A program made the translations under genes and the position numbers. From Thermacetogenium sp. UBA4966 (GTDB lineage Bacteria > Bacillota > DSM-12270 > Thermacetogeniales > Thermacetogeniaceae), in the NCBI GenBank assembly GCA_002397275.1, contig DHAA01000113.1:5391-69390 (forward strand): a stretch of DNA of 64,000 nt. Reading direction: 5' to 3'. This document shows positions 18,000 through 27,500 of this stretch, one piece after another. The notes below the pieces were generated by a model, which saw nothing but the letters and a program-made list of their open reading frames with translations, was not told the DNA's origin and ran no database searches. How positions within the stretch are numbered: position 1 is the first letter of the stretch; the number at the start of each line of letters is the position of its first letter.

Positions 18000-19460
18000 A
18001 TGGCGAACAAGATATCAAATTATGAGGAACAGATTACGCCGCGTCTGCAATGGCTTTCTGATGCTCAGGTGGAACAAATCCACTATTCTTCACTGGAGGT
18101 ATTGGAAAACACGGGTATTATAGTGCAGAATGCCGAGGCGCTTGCTTTGCTGAAGGGCGCGGGGTGCAGAGTACAGGAAAACCGGGTCTGGATACCGGCC
18201 TGGCTGGTGGAAGAATGCCTGCGGTCCGCGCCGAAGCGCATAACTGTGGCTAACCGCCTGGGCGAGCGGGTGATGCCTCTGGAGAAGAACCGCGTCTATT
18301 ACGGGACAGGATCGGATTTGCCCTTTACCATCGACCTGGAAACAGGGAAAAGAAGATCATGCACAAAGAATGATATAGATGCCGCAGCCAAACTGTTGGA
18401 CTATCTACCTAATTTCGATTTTCTGATGAGTTACGGTATCGCTACCGATATGCCTCCCTGTGTCAGTGATCTGCACCAGTTTGAGGCCATGACCCGCAAC
18501 AGCGGCAAACCGGTGATCTTTACCTCCCATAACGCCGCGAACACAGAAGCGATCATCGAGATGGCCGCGGCCTGCGCCGGCGGGCTGGATGAACTAAAAA
18601 GAAATCCGTATATTATTTTGTTCACTCAGCCGATCCCTCCCCTGGTGCATACCAGCGATGGGATCGGCAAGATGTATAAGTGCATTGAATATGACATTCC
18701 GGTGATCTACATGCCGGGTGTGGTCGGGGGAGCAACCACACCTGTCACCAAGGCCGGTATGGTCACGCTGATCAATGCGGAGTGCCTGGCCGGAGTGGTT
18801 CTCTCCCAGTTGAAGAAAAAGGGCGCCAAGATTTTGATCGGGGCCGGGGCGACGCCTATGGATATGAAGACCACCTCCACCCTTTACGGATCCCCGGAGA
18901 CATCGATGAACTATGCGGTGTTGACGCAGCTGGCTCAGTTCTATGGTTTGGCGAACTTTACGGAGGCAGGCTGTGTCAACGCCACCCTTCCTGATGTGCA
19001 GGCAGGGATCGAGGCGGCGATGAGCGTGCTCTTGACCAAGCTGGAAGGCTGCAGCCTGGTACATGATGTCGGCTATCTTGAAGGGGGAAAAACAGGGTAC
19101 CTGCCCTTCCTGGTGATCTGCGACGACATCATCGCCATGGCTCGCTACACCGGCGCCGGAACAAGGGTGACCGCGGAGACTATGGCTGTGGACGTGATCG
19201 ACGAGGTTGGCCCGGGCGGGAACTATTTAATACATGCACACACCGCGAATCACTTCCGTGAAGAGATTTGGCAGCCGCGGACTTTCATCCGTTATATGTG
19301 GGATCAGTGGGAATCCAAAGGTAAAAAGACCTGCCGGGATCTGGCTGCGGAGAAGGTTCATCAGGTTTTAGCGGAGCACCGGCCTGTTCCAGCCTCAGAG
19401 CAGGCGCTTGCCGCCATGAAAGAGATCATCAGCCGCCGCCGGAGCGAGTGTGAAGGCTGA
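18000..19460 (+). CDS. MttB-family corrinoid:amine methyltransferase (non-pyrrolysine), second copy
   Basis: 486 aa, full length, no in-frame TAG. It shares the same blocks with the gene at 16242 (YYGTGSDLPFTIDLETGKRR, GVVGGATTPVTKAGMVTLIN, PGGNYLIHAHTANHFREE) but diverges enough to suggest a different amine substrate. ATG at 18000 with GGGAAGGGG upstream. It heads a unit with the PLP enzyme at 19504 and the Fe-S protein at 20617 under its own sigma-54 promoter. Confidence 0.92.
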   Translation: MANKISNYEEQITPRLQWLSDAQVEQIHYSSLEVLENTGIIVQNAEALALLKGAGCRVQENRVWIPAWLVEECLRSAPKRITVANRLGERVMPLEKNRVYYGTGSDLPFTIDLETGKRRSCTKNDIDAAAKLLDYLPNFDFLMSYGIATDMPPCVSDLHQFEAMTRNSGKPVIFTSHNAANTEAIIEMAAACAGGLDELKRNPYIILFTQPIPPLVHTSDGIGKMYKCIEYDIPVIYMPGVVGGATTPVTKAGMVTLINAECLAGVVLSQLKKKGAKILIGAGATPMDMKTTSTLYGSPETSMNYAVLTQLAQFYGLANFTEAGCVNATLPDVQAGIEAAMSVLLTKLEGCSLVHDVGYLEGGKTGYLPFLVICDDIIAMARYTGAGTRVTAETMAVDVIDEVGPGGNYLIHAHTANHFREEIWQPRTFIRYMWDQWESKGKKTCRDLAAEKVHQVLAEHRPVPASEQALAAMKEIISRRRSECEG

Positions 19461-19503
19461 TTGAGGATGGCGCTTGATAAATCATATCGTGGGGGGTTGT
19501 GGC

Positions 19504-20595
19504 GTGAAAAAATATGAAATACCGAGTCCGGCTGTTATTGTTGATCTCGCCGGCGCGGAAAGAAATATCGAGCGGGTAGCCGCTCTTACTCGTAAATATG
19601 GGGTGCTGCACCGTCCGCATATCAAGGCGCATAAAAGCGAGTATTTCGCGCGCAAGCAGCTGCTGGCGGGAGCTATAGGGGTAACCGTATCCAAAATATC
19701 TGAAGCCGAAACCATGGTTGAGCACGGGATTAATGATATTTTGATCGCCTATTCCATCGTTGGGGAAGAAAAGCTGCGCAGGCTGAAAAAACTCCATGAA
19801 ACCGCCCGGGTGATGGTCACTGCGGACAGCATTGAGGCGGCCAAGGGATTGGCCGGCACAGGCGCCCCGCAACACCCCCTGCCTGTGTTGATCGAGGTCG
19901 ACTGTGGAACACACCGCGGCGGAAGGCAGCCTGGGGATGATGCTCTGCTGTTCGCTTTACAGTTAAAGGAGTTTCCTTCGCTGAAGATCGAGGGGATCTT
20001 TACCTACAACGGCAACCTCTATCATACCGAGAACACAGAACAGCTGAATAGACTTGTTGCCCGGGAATCGCAATTGCTGACGGAAACAGCAGAAAATTTA
20101 AGGCGGCATGACATTCCCGTGCAGATCATAAGCGGGGGTTCGACCCCGGCTCTTGCGGCTTTGGATAAGCTGCAAGGGGTTACTGAGATCCGAGCGGGGA
20201 ACTACTTGTTCAGCGATGTTTCCGGGATTCAGTTCGGAACCGCCGGCATTGAGGATTGCGCTCTGCGAGTTCTGGCTACGGTGATCAGCGTTCCTCTTCC
20301 CGGCTATGCCACCATTGATGCCGGCTCCAAGACTCTGACAAATGATCTCTCTGTGCGCGGCGAGGGGTATGGACTCATTGTGGGGCGTCCAGGGGTGCGG
20401 TTGGTCAATCTCAATGAAGAACACGGCTACCTCCGCTATGCTCCGGAGCGGGCGCCGTTACAGATAGGCGAGCGGATCGAGATTATTCCCAATCACGCCT
20501 GCGTCCTGCCTAATCTCTGCGATAAAATCTATGGGATCCGCGGAGAAGATGTTGCCGAAGAGATCTCGGTCGATGCCCGTGGAAGAAACTATTGA
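19504..20595 (+). CDS. D-threonine aldolase / D-serine dehydratase-like PLP enzyme
   Basis: 363 aa from the GTG at 19504 (GGGGGGT 6 nt upstream). The N-terminal alanine-racemase-type barrel carries the PLP lysine in HRPHIKAHKSEY; the C-terminal domain has the metal site NHACVLPN typical of the metal-dependent D-threonine/D-3-hydroxyaspartate aldolase and D-serine dehydratase group. It would cleave or dehydrate a D-hydroxy-amino acid. Its place between an MttB gene and a ferredoxin gene suggests it works on a product of amine degradation, but the substrate is unknown. Confidence 0.82.
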   Translation: MKKYEIPSPAVIVDLAGAERNIERVAALTRKYGVLHRPHIKAHKSEYFARKQLLAGAIGVTVSKISEAETMVEHGINDILIAYSIVGEEKLRRLKKLHETARVMVTADSIEAAKGLAGTGAPQHPLPVLIEVDCGTHRGGRQPGDDALLFALQLKEFPSLKIEGIFTYNGNLYHTENTEQLNRLVARESQLLTETAENLRRHDIPVQIISGGSTPALAALDKLQGVTEIRAGNYLFSDVSGIQFGTAGIEDCALRVLATVISVPLPGYATIDAGSKTLTNDLSVRGEGYGLIVGRPGVRLVNLNEEHGYLRYAPERAPLQIGERIEIIPNHACVLPNLCDKIYGIRGEDVAEEISVDARGRNY

Positions 20596-20616
20596 CGCTG
20601 AGAGGGGGTGTAAAAA

Positions 20617-21585
20617 GTGGCTGTCCTTGAGCAATTCATGGCTGTCTTTCGGGCGCCGGAGTTTGTGAAGCCCTATTGGCATCATTTTGTAACAGAACAG
20701 GAGATGGAACTCGTCGCCAGGATGGATTCCCGGCGCCTGAGCAGGGATGAAATCGCTTCCCTGTTTGTGGAGCCTGTTCCGGATGTGGACAGGCTGCTGG
20801 AAGAGGCCTACCGGCGGTTTGTGGTCAATAAAGAGGAAAAAGAAGGGGTTGTTTATTACACTGCCGGCGAGTTTTATGACAGATTGGACAACCAGTGCAA
20901 GTTCGGCAACTACTATGTTTTGCCTCCGAAGATCCGGCGGCGGTTGGACAGGTGGTGCTATGAGGAGTATCTCCAGAGGCATAATTATTTTCAATTAGTT
21001 GTGGACAACGACCCTGATTATGATAACTGTCACAACGAGCTGATTCTCCTGGCATCTGAAGTCGAAGAGATGATCGGCGCCGCTGAAAGCATAATGGCGC
21101 TGCCCTGCAACTGCAAGATGCTGGCAGATAATTGCGACAGGCCGCGCGAGGTCTGCATGTTTTTTGACAACCACATCACCGACCGCACCGGCGGAAGATA
21201 TCTGAGCAAGGAAGAGGCCAGGGAGCTGCTGCGCATGGCGGACAGAAGTGGCTTGATTCACACCGGCGGCCCCTATAACTGGAGAGAAAAGGGGCTCGCT
21301 GCTGTTTGTAACTGCTGTGCCGACTGCTGTTACCCCTTGAGGGCGGCTCAGCAGCTGGGCACAAAGGGGAAGTGGCCTAAATCTCGTTATATCGCTCGCT
21401 ACGACGCCGATAAATGCCGCTTGTGCGGGCGATGCCTTAAACGCTGCCAGTTCGGCGCTTTTTATGACGACGGTAGTACAATGGCGTTCAACCCTGATCT
21501 CTGCTGGGGATGCGGCCTCTGTGCCAACACCTGCCCCGAGGGCGCCATCACTATGGAAAAAGTGGAAACTTTAGAGCAAAAATAA
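20617..21585 (+). CDS. 4Fe-4S dicluster protein with N-terminal winged-helix-like region
   Basis: 322 aa; GTG start at 20617 after GAGAGGGGG. The C-terminus has two ferredoxin motifs, CRLCGRCLKRCQF and CWGCGLCANTCPEG. The middle holds further Cys-rich stretches (CNCKMLADNC and CNCCADCCY) that may bind an extra cluster. The N-terminal 100 residues look like a winged-helix or docking domain. It may pass electrons for corrinoid reactivation or for the neighbouring enzymes; it is not a RACo-type activator by sequence. Function uncertain. Confidence 0.75.
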   Translation: MAVLEQFMAVFRAPEFVKPYWHHFVTEQEMELVARMDSRRLSRDEIASLFVEPVPDVDRLLEEAYRRFVVNKEEKEGVVYYTAGEFYDRLDNQCKFGNYYVLPPKIRRRLDRWCYEEYLQRHNYFQLVVDNDPDYDNCHNELILLASEVEEMIGAAESIMALPCNCKMLADNCDRPREVCMFFDNHITDRTGGRYLSKEEARELLRMADRSGLIHTGGPYNWREKGLAAVCNCCADCCYPLRAAQQLGTKGKWPKSRYIARYDADKCRLCGRCLKRCQFGAFYDDGSTMAFNPDLCWGCGLCANTCPEGAITMEKVETLEQK

Positions 21586-21607
21586 TATTCTTTAGGCGTC
21601 CGGCAGA

Positions 21608-21624
21608 CGCAAAGATTATTTGCG
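21608..21624. promoter_or_regulatory. Palindrome CGCAAA-N5-TTTGCG, candidate activator site
   Basis: A perfect 6-bp inverted repeat 40 bases upstream of the sigma-54 promoter at 21664. Similar to the GCGCA-N9-TGCGC site at 17741. Confidence 0.5.
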
Positions 21625-21663
21625 TTAAAGGGGAAAGAAGGCGCGCAAACGGTAATAATAAGT

Positions 21664-21680
21664 TTGGCACGCTTTTTGCA
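21664..21680 (+). promoter_or_regulatory. Sigma-54 (-24/-12) promoter, near-perfect consensus
   Basis: TTGGCACGCTTTTTGCA fits TGGCACG-N4-TTGCA fully. Transcription would start near 21692, over 400 bases before the corrinoid gene at 22111, so the transcript has a long leader. Confidence 0.85.
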
Positions 21681-21691
21681 ATAAAATTAAG

Positions 21692-22110
21692 ATGAGTGAG
21701 ACGGGCAATGTTAATAGAGGGGAAATAAAGCTTAAGGGGGATTTGCCGGAGATGCGCCACAGAAGCAGCAAGGAAGATGGAAACAGAGGCGGTACTTAAA
21801 CACAGATGCTAATTCAGTAAAATCACAGCAGCGGTCGCCGTATTCAGATGAAGCAGCGGTCATGACAGGATACAGCATAATCAGACAGTAAATTGCATAG
21901 TACATGGGACGCTTATTGATAATCATCGTCGCACCCGGATTGCAGCAAAAGTCACCGCAAGGGCGTCCCATACCACCCCCTTAAAAATTTGATGTCGCCG
22001 CCACATGGCGCGGTGTAGACTGTAAAAGTTCTTTGACAGCCATAATAACATTAAAAGCGAATGTTTCGCTTGGTGCAAACGACACAACACAAAAAATGGG
22101 AGGGATTTAC
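21692..22110 (+). promoter_or_regulatory. Long structured leader before the corrinoid/glutamate-mutase operon
   Basis: A 9-bp stem, ATGGGACGC (about 21903-21912) with GCGTCCCAT (about 21963-21972), encloses about 50 nt. Upstream are two direct copies of ATTCAG followed by AGCAGCGGTC (about 21810-21860). I could not match it to a cobalamin or other known riboswitch. On the minus strand the same region holds an open frame for a Cys-rich 79-residue peptide (21971-21732), listed under findings. Confidence 0.35.
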
Positions 22111-22743
22111 ATGGCAGATTTTAAGGAATTGGCGGGTCTTGTGATCAGCGGCGATGTGGAGAAGGTTATCAGCACGACGCGGCAGATGCTTGACGCCGGG
22201 GAAGACCCCATGAAGATCATCAACGAGGGATTGATTAACGGTATCAATGTCATCGGCGAACGCTTCAAAGAAGGGGAGATCTATGTCCCGGAAATGATGA
22301 TGGCTGCTCAGGCGATGAAGTCCGGGATGGAACTGGCCAAAGAAAAGGTTGAGGGGAGCGACATTCCCACAGCCGGCAAGGTGATTATGGGAACAGTGGC
22401 GGGAGACCTCCATGATATCGGCAAGAATCTAGTGGCTATGATGCTGGAGAGCAGCGGCTTTAACGTGGTGGATCTTGGTGTTGATGTGGAGGCAGACAAA
22501 TTTATCGCCGCTGTCAGGGAACACAATGCCCAGGTTATCGGCATGTCCGCTCTGCTGACCACCACCATGCCCGCGATGAAAGAGGTTATTGAAGCGCTGA
22601 AAGAGGATGGCCTGCGCAGCAATGTTAAGGTTATGATCGGCGGAGCGCCCGTTACCCAGGATTACGCCGATGAGATCGGCGCCGATGGTTTTGCCGCGGA
22701 TGCAGGAATCGCCATCGATCTGTGTAAACAGCTGGTTGGATAG
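22111..22743 (+). CDS. Corrinoid protein, MttC/MtgC type
   Basis: 210 aa from the ATG at 22111 (GGGAGGG at 22098-22104). A helical N-terminal cap (about 1-85) is followed by a B12-binding Rossmann domain with the Asp99-x-His101-x-x-Gly104 motif in [10 protein letters not shown]; His101 is the lower cobalt ligand. It would accept a methyl group from the MttB-like enzymes and pass it to tetrahydrofolate through a second methyltransferase, which is not in this window. It sits 53 bases upstream of the glutamate mutase S gene in the same direction. Confidence 0.93.
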   Translation: MADFKELAGLVISGDVEKVISTTRQMLDAGEDPMKIINEGLINGINVIGERFKEGEIYVPEMMMAAQAMKSGMELAKEKVEGSDIPTAGKVIMGTVAGDLHDIGKNLVAMMLESSGFNVVDLGVDVEADKFIAAVREHNAQVIGMSALLTTTMPAMKEVIEALKEDGLRSNVKVMIGGAPVTQDYADEIGADGFAADAGIAIDLCKQLVG

Positions 22744-22796
22744 ATCGACGGGACTATGCCATATATGTTGGAAAAGGGTTAAAGGAGGCCGGGCCT

Positions 22797-23210
22797 GTGC
22801 CTGGGAACAACAGGATAATCCTCGGTGTAATCGGGTCTGATGTTCATGCCGTCGGCAACAAAATTTTGGAGATGAGCTTTCAAGAAGCCGGTTTTAAGGT
22901 GATCAACCTCGGGGTGATGGTTTCACAGGAGGAGTTTATCCATGCCGCTATAGAGAGCAGCGCGGGGGCTATTCTGGTCTCTTCTCTTTACGGACATGGC
23001 GAAATGGACTGCCGCGGGTTGAGGGAAAAATGCCGTGAAGCCGGCTTGGGAGATATACTGCTCTATGTGGGCGGCAACCTGGTTGTGGGGAAACGCACCT
23101 TTTCAGAGGTTGATCAACAATTCAAAAAAATGGGTTTTGATCGTGTTTATCCCCCCGGTACGCTGCCGGAGGAGGCTATTGCTGAATTAAAGAGGGATCT
23201 CGACTTATGA
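22797..23210 (+). CDS. glmS: Glutamate mutase (methylaspartate mutase) subunit S
   Basis: 137 aa, the normal size of the component that binds adenosylcobalamin. The motif [10 protein letters not shown] gives Asp15-x-His17-x-x-Gly20, where the His binds cobalt. The GTG start follows AAAGGAGG. With GlmE it converts L-glutamate to (2S,3S)-3-methylaspartate by radical rearrangement. It overlaps glmL by four bases (ATGA). Confidence 0.94.
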   Translation: MPGNNRIILGVIGSDVHAVGNKILEMSFQEAGFKVINLGVMVSQEEFIHAAIESSAGAILVSSLYGHGEMDCRGLREKCREAGLGDILLYVGGNLVVGKRTFSEVDQQFKKMGFDRVYPPGTLPEEAIAELKRDLDL

Positions 23211-24577
23211 AGGCACTGCTGATCGACTTTGGAAGCACCTTTACCAAGGCAACCCTGGCGGATTTAGAACCTCCGGGTCTGATCGGTACTTTCAGAGCGC
23301 CGACCACAGCAGATACCGATCTGATGGATGGCTTTCACAGAGCGATAGAGGGATTCTCCCCGGAGCAGCTGGATGGTATAGCAGTAAAAAGGGCCAGCAG
23401 TTCCGCAGCCGGGGGATTGAAGATTGCGGCCGTTGGACTTGTACCGCAGCTTACGGTAAAAGCGGCCAGGGAGGCGGCTTTGGGCGCCGGGGCGCGGGTC
23501 GTGGCAGCCTGTGCTTATACGTTGACTGAGGATGAGATAAGAAAAATAAAAGATTTAAAGCCGGATCTGCTGCTGCTGGCCGGCGGCACTGACGGCGGAG
23601 ATAAAAGAACCATACTGGAAAACGCGGCCAGAATAGCGGAATCAGAGTTATCCGCCCCCGTTGTTGTCGCCGGGAACAAGGCAGCCGCCCCGCAAGCGGA
23701 AGCGATTCTCAAGGATAAGGTATCACGAGTGGTGGTTACCGGAAACGTGATGCCGGATATCAATGTGCTTGCAGTGGAACCGGCGCGCCGGGCGATCAGG
23801 GAGCTTTATCTGCAGGAGATTACTAAAGCAAAGGGATGGGAACATGTTCAAAAGCAGGTCGGTCTGGCTATGCCCACCCCCCTCGCTGTGATGAAGGCGG
23901 GAGAACTTTGCGGCAAGGTCCGCGGAGAGGAAATTATGATCGTTGATGTGGGCGGCGCCACGACCGATATCCATTCCTTTGCAGACGGCGCCCCGAAAAG
24001 AAGCGGCTGTATTCTCAAAGGGCTGCCTGAGCCGTTCATCAAGCGGACAGTGGAAGGGGATCTGGGGATGCGCGTCAGCCTGCGCTCTCTGCTGGAAGTG
24101 ATCAGCGCCAAGGGCTTGCCCGCGGAGATCCCCTTTGCGGCAAGCGACGGCGAGATGGCTGCTTTTATTGACCGGGTGAGCAGCGACAGGGGTTCCCTGG
24201 CGAGAAATGAAAGAGAAAAGCATTTTGACCGCGCCTTTGCCGTCGCCTGTATCAGAGAAGCGCTGCGGCGGCATGCGGGAACCGTAACTGAAGCCTATAC
24301 TCCGGAAGGCAAATTATGGGTGCAGAGCGGCAAAGATCTGACGGAAGTGGAGATGCTGATCGCCACGGGAGGCGCCCTCGTTTTTGCCGATGATCCTGGA
24401 AGTTTGTTAAAAGCCGGGCTGAGGCCGGACGACCCCTTATCTCTTACCCCCCGCCGGCCTCGGCTCGCGCTTGATCATCAATATACCCTCTACGCCGTAG
24501 GACTGTTGGCTGATCTTTATCCGGAAGCGGCGGAGATGCTTTTAAAGGAAACCTTGTTATCGTTAGGGGAGGTATAG
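23207..24577 (+). CDS. glmL: Glutamate mutase GlmL/MutL protein
   Basis: 456 aa. An actin-like (ASKHA) ATPase fold: it starts [17 protein letters not shown], with a second phosphate-binding loop [16 protein letters not shown] near residue 245. MutL proteins accompany glutamate mutase and are thought to reactivate or chaperone the damaged B12 holoenzyme. It overlaps glmS at its start and adjoins glmE. Confidence 0.92.
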   Translation: MKALLIDFGSTFTKATLADLEPPGLIGTFRAPTTADTDLMDGFHRAIEGFSPEQLDGIAVKRASSSAAGGLKIAAVGLVPQLTVKAAREAALGAGARVVAACAYTLTEDEIRKIKDLKPDLLLLAGGTDGGDKRTILENAARIAESELSAPVVVAGNKAAAPQAEAILKDKVSRVVVTGNVMPDINVLAVEPARRAIRELYLQEITKAKGWEHVQKQVGLAMPTPLAVMKAGELCGKVRGEEIMIVDVGGATTDIHSFADGAPKRSGCILKGLPEPFIKRTVEGDLGMRVSLRSLLEVISAKGLPAEIPFAASDGEMAAFIDRVSSDRGSLARNEREKHFDRAFAVACIREALRRHAGTVTEAYTPEGKLWVQSGKDLTEVEMLIATGGALVFADDPGSLLKAGLRPDDPLSLTPRRPRLALDHQYTLYAVGLLADLYPEAAEMLLKETLLSLGEV

Positions 24578-26032
24578 GTGTTGAAGCTGAAGAATCAGAG
24601 GTGGGAGAAGGCTTACTTTGAGCAGGAGCGAGGCTCTGTCTTAAATTCCTGGCCCACCGGACAGGAAGTTGACCTTGAAGACGCCTTCCGGTTTCACCAA
24701 TCCCTGCCGGAGAGCAAGAGGGCATACTGCAAGCTGCGCGCAGGAGAGGAAAGCAAAATCATTTATCTCCAGCCCCGCGCCGGCGTTGCCTTGCTTACGC
24801 AACATATAGAACTATTATCCGCGCTGGAATCAAAGGGCGAGGCGGATTTCTTGCCGACAACCATTGATTCTTATACCCGTCAGAACCGCTATTCCGAAGC
24901 AGCCAGAGGAATTGACGAATCAAAAGCCGCCGGTAGATCATTGTTGAACGGCCTTCCCGCTGTAAATTATGGCGTGGCTAATTGCCGCAAGATCATCAAT
25001 GCTCTCCACCTGCCTGTTCAGATCAGGCACGGCACGCCGGATGCGCGGCTGCTGGCGGAGATCACGCTGGCCGCGGGCTTTACCGATTTTGAAGGAGGGG
25101 GAATTTCCTATAATATCCCCTATGCCAAGGATGTGCCGCTGGAGCGCTCCCTCGCTCACTGGCAGTATGTGGACCGTCTCTGCGGGGTTTATGCAGATGA
25201 GGGGATTATCATCAACAGGGAGATGTTCGGACCCCTGACCGGCACGCTGGTTCCGCCATGCATTTCGCACGCGGTCGGCATAATCGAAGCCCTGCTCGCC
25301 GCGGCTCAGGGGGTGAAGAGCATCGCCGTCGGCTATGGCCAGGGGGGAAACATCTACCAGGACACGGCGGCTCTGCGCACGCTTGCGCGGCTGGGAAGAA
25401 AATACCTTGATCAATATGATTTCCCTGACGTCTTGCTGACCACCGTATTTCACCAGTGGATGGGGGGCTTCCCCCAGGAGGAATCGCGAGCTCTGGGAGT
25501 GATCGCCTGGGGCGCCGCCACCGCGGCTTTAGCCGGTGTAAATAAGGTGATTGTCAAGACTCCCCATGAAGCCCTGGGGATACCCACAGCCGAGGCTAAT
25601 ATCGCGGGGCTTCTCTGTACGCGGCAGGTGATGCGTATGCTGGGCGAGCAGTCATTGGCGACGACCTCCCGCCTCAAGGAGGAACAGGATATCATTGAGC
25701 AGGAAGTCGATGAGATATTATGCAAAATCTTCGAACTGGGAGAAGGAGACCTTGCCGCGGGAGCTGTGCGCTCCTTTGAAGCAGGTGTGCTGGATATTCC
25801 CTTTGCTCCTTCCCGTTATGCCAGGGGGAGCATTATGCCCGTGCGGGATAATAACGGCGCCATCAGGTTTCTGAACACCGGAAACATCCCTTTTTCGCAA
25901 GAAATTAAGGATTTTCACCGCAAAAAAATTGAGGAACGGGCGCAGATGGAAAAAAGAGAACCGGGCTTTAGGATGGTCATCGACGACATCTATGCCATCA
26001 GCAAGGGCAGGCTGGTGGGGAAACCGAGGTGA
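24578..26032 (+). CDS. glmE: Glutamate mutase subunit E
   Basis: 484 aa, full length. It forms the TIM-barrel catalytic subunit that binds glutamate and pairs with GlmS. VNYGVANCRKIINALHLPVQIRHGTPDARLL and GFTDFEGGGISYNIPYAKD are strongly typical, in part from the arginine residues that hold the substrate. GTG at 24578 or TTG at 24581, both close to AGGGGAGGT (24565-24573). The stop runs into the methylaspartate ammonia-lyase gene. Confidence 0.94.
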   Translation: MLKLKNQRWEKAYFEQERGSVLNSWPTGQEVDLEDAFRFHQSLPESKRAYCKLRAGEESKIIYLQPRAGVALLTQHIELLSALESKGEADFLPTTIDSYTRQNRYSEAARGIDESKAAGRSLLNGLPAVNYGVANCRKIINALHLPVQIRHGTPDARLLAEITLAAGFTDFEGGGISYNIPYAKDVPLERSLAHWQYVDRLCGVYADEGIIINREMFGPLTGTLVPPCISHAVGIIEALLAAAQGVKSIAVGYGQGGNIYQDTAALRTLARLGRKYLDQYDFPDVLLTTVFHQWMGGFPQEESRALGVIAWGAATAALAGVNKVIVKTPHEALGIPTAEANIAGLLCTRQVMRMLGEQSLATTSRLKEEQDIIEQEVDEILCKIFELGEGDLAAGAVRSFEAGVLDIPFAPSRYARGSIMPVRDNNGAIRFLNTGNIPFSQEIKDFHRKKIEERAQMEKREPGFRMVIDDIYAISKGRLVGKPR

Positions 26033-26040
26033 ATGGGAAG

Positions 26041-27285
26041 ATGTATATAGAAAAGGTTCTGGCAGCGCCGGGTTTGACCGGTTTTTATTTCGACGATCAG
26101 CTGGCGATCAAGAAAGGGGCCGGAGAAAATGGCGCGGCCTACAGCGGCCGGCCGTTGACCCCCGGTTTTATAGAGGTGCGTCAGCGCGGGGAATCATTGT
26201 GTATTATGTTTTTGCTTTCCGACGGACAGGTGGCTTATGGAGACTGCGCCGCTGTTCAGTACTCCGGAGCGGATGGCCGGGATCCCCTTTTCCTGGCGGC
26301 GGATTTTATACCGCTGGTCGAGGGTTATCTGGCGGAGAGGCTGGAGGGGATGCAGATTTCTACATTTCGGGCGCCCGCGGAGGAGTTTGACGCTCTCCCG
26401 GGACCCGATGGCCAAAGGATGCATACCGCTTTGCGCTATGGGCTGACCCAGGCTCTGCTCCATGCCGTCGCGATCAAAGAGAAGAAGCTGATGTGCGAGG
26501 TTCTGGCAGAGGAGTACAATACCGGATTAATTGCCGAGCCGGTCCCAATTTTTGCTCAGACCGGTGATGATCGTTACAGCAACGCCGACAAAGCAATTAT
26601 CAAACGGGCCGATGTGCTGCCGCACGGCCTGATCAATAATGTAGAGCTCAAGCTGGGAGGCAGCGGAGAGAAGCTGTACGACTATGTGTCCTGGCTGAGG
26701 AAGAGGGTGGCGGAACTGGGGGGCGAGGATTACCGTCCGGTTCTGCACATCGATGTTTACGGGACTCTAGGCCTGGCCTTTGAGAACAACCTGGAGGGGA
26801 TAGCTGATTATTTGGCTCGCCTGGAGACCGCGGCCTCCCCCTTGCGGCTGCGCGTCGAGGGGCCGGTAGATATGGGGTCGAAGGAGCAGCAAATAGAAGC
26901 CCTGAGCAGGCTGAAGATACTCCTGGTAACAAAAGGGACAAAGGTGGAGATCGTGGCTGACGAGTGGTGCAACACGCTGGAGGATGTGCGGGATTTTGTG
27001 GATGCCGGCGCAGGCCATATGGTGCAGATCAAGACCCCTGATTTGGGAGGAATCAACAACACCATAGACGCTATTCTCTATGCCAGGGCTCATGGAGCAG
27101 GCGCCTATCAGGGAGGGACCTGCAATGAAACAGACCGCTCGGCCCGTGTCTGTGTGCATTTAGCCCTGGCTGCCCGCCCTGATCAGATGCTGGCTAAACC
27201 GGGGATGGGTGTGGACGAGGGAATGATGATTGTGATGAATGAAATGCAGCGTGCCCTGCGCATCTTGAAGTATAGATCGGGGTAG
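26041..27285 (+). CDS. mal: Methylaspartate ammonia-lyase
   Basis: 414 aa from the ATG at 26041, giving MYIEKVLAAPGLTGFYFDDQ as in the family; a GTG at 26029 is in frame. It removes ammonia from 3-methylaspartate to give mesaconate. An enolase-superfamily barrel: the base Lys331 lies in QIKTPDLGGIN, at the same number as in the Clostridium tetanomorphum enzyme, and His195 in LPHGLINN corresponds to its His194. It is the next step after glutamate mutase. Confidence 0.95.
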   Translation: MYIEKVLAAPGLTGFYFDDQLAIKKGAGENGAAYSGRPLTPGFIEVRQRGESLCIMFLLSDGQVAYGDCAAVQYSGADGRDPLFLAADFIPLVEGYLAERLEGMQISTFRAPAEEFDALPGPDGQRMHTALRYGLTQALLHAVAIKEKKLMCEVLAEEYNTGLIAEPVPIFAQTGDDRYSNADKAIIKRADVLPHGLINNVELKLGGSGEKLYDYVSWLRKRVAELGGEDYRPVLHIDVYGTLGLAFENNLEGIADYLARLETAASPLRLRVEGPVDMGSKEQQIEALSRLKILLVTKGTKVEIVADEWCNTLEDVRDFVDAGAGHMVQIKTPDLGGINNTIDAILYARAHGAGAYQGGTCNETDRSARVCVHLALAARPDQMLAKPGMGVDEGMMIVMNEMQRALRILKYRSG

Positions 27286-27402
27286 ATCAGAGCAGTTCGG
27301 AGCAGATCAGAGCAGACAGATCAGATCTGAGCAGGGTGGCGCCCTCCTGAGCTGCCGGTTAATTTGGATGTCGGATGCCTGAAGTCGGAGGTCAGAGATT
27401 TG
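27284..27402 (+). repeat. Short GATCAGAGCAG repeats plus ARGYCGG 7-bp array
   Basis: At 27285-27335 there are two copies of GATCAGAGCAG and an inverted partner ending ATCTGAGCAG. At 27368-27402 five 7-bp units (ATGTCGG, ATGCCTG, AAGTCGG, AGGTCAG, AGATTTG) end at GAATCC, the edge sequence of the palindromic repeat family. Confidence 0.6.
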
Positions 27403-27500
27403 GAATCCGCCGACACGGGAGACATCCGATGAAAATAGCAGAACAAACCGCTCTTGCTCATGTGTTGCTTAATTGTGTTATTTAATTTAGAAAGGGCCTG

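Noticed and set aside
16242..19460. Pyrrolysine-containing MttB
   Set aside because: Both reading frames are open from start to stop without an in-frame TAG, and no pyl genes are in the window.
27284..27345. T-box antiterminator, because of AGGGTGGC
   Set aside because: The surrounding conserved T-box parts and a terminator are missing; short GATCAGAGCAG repeats explain the sequence better.
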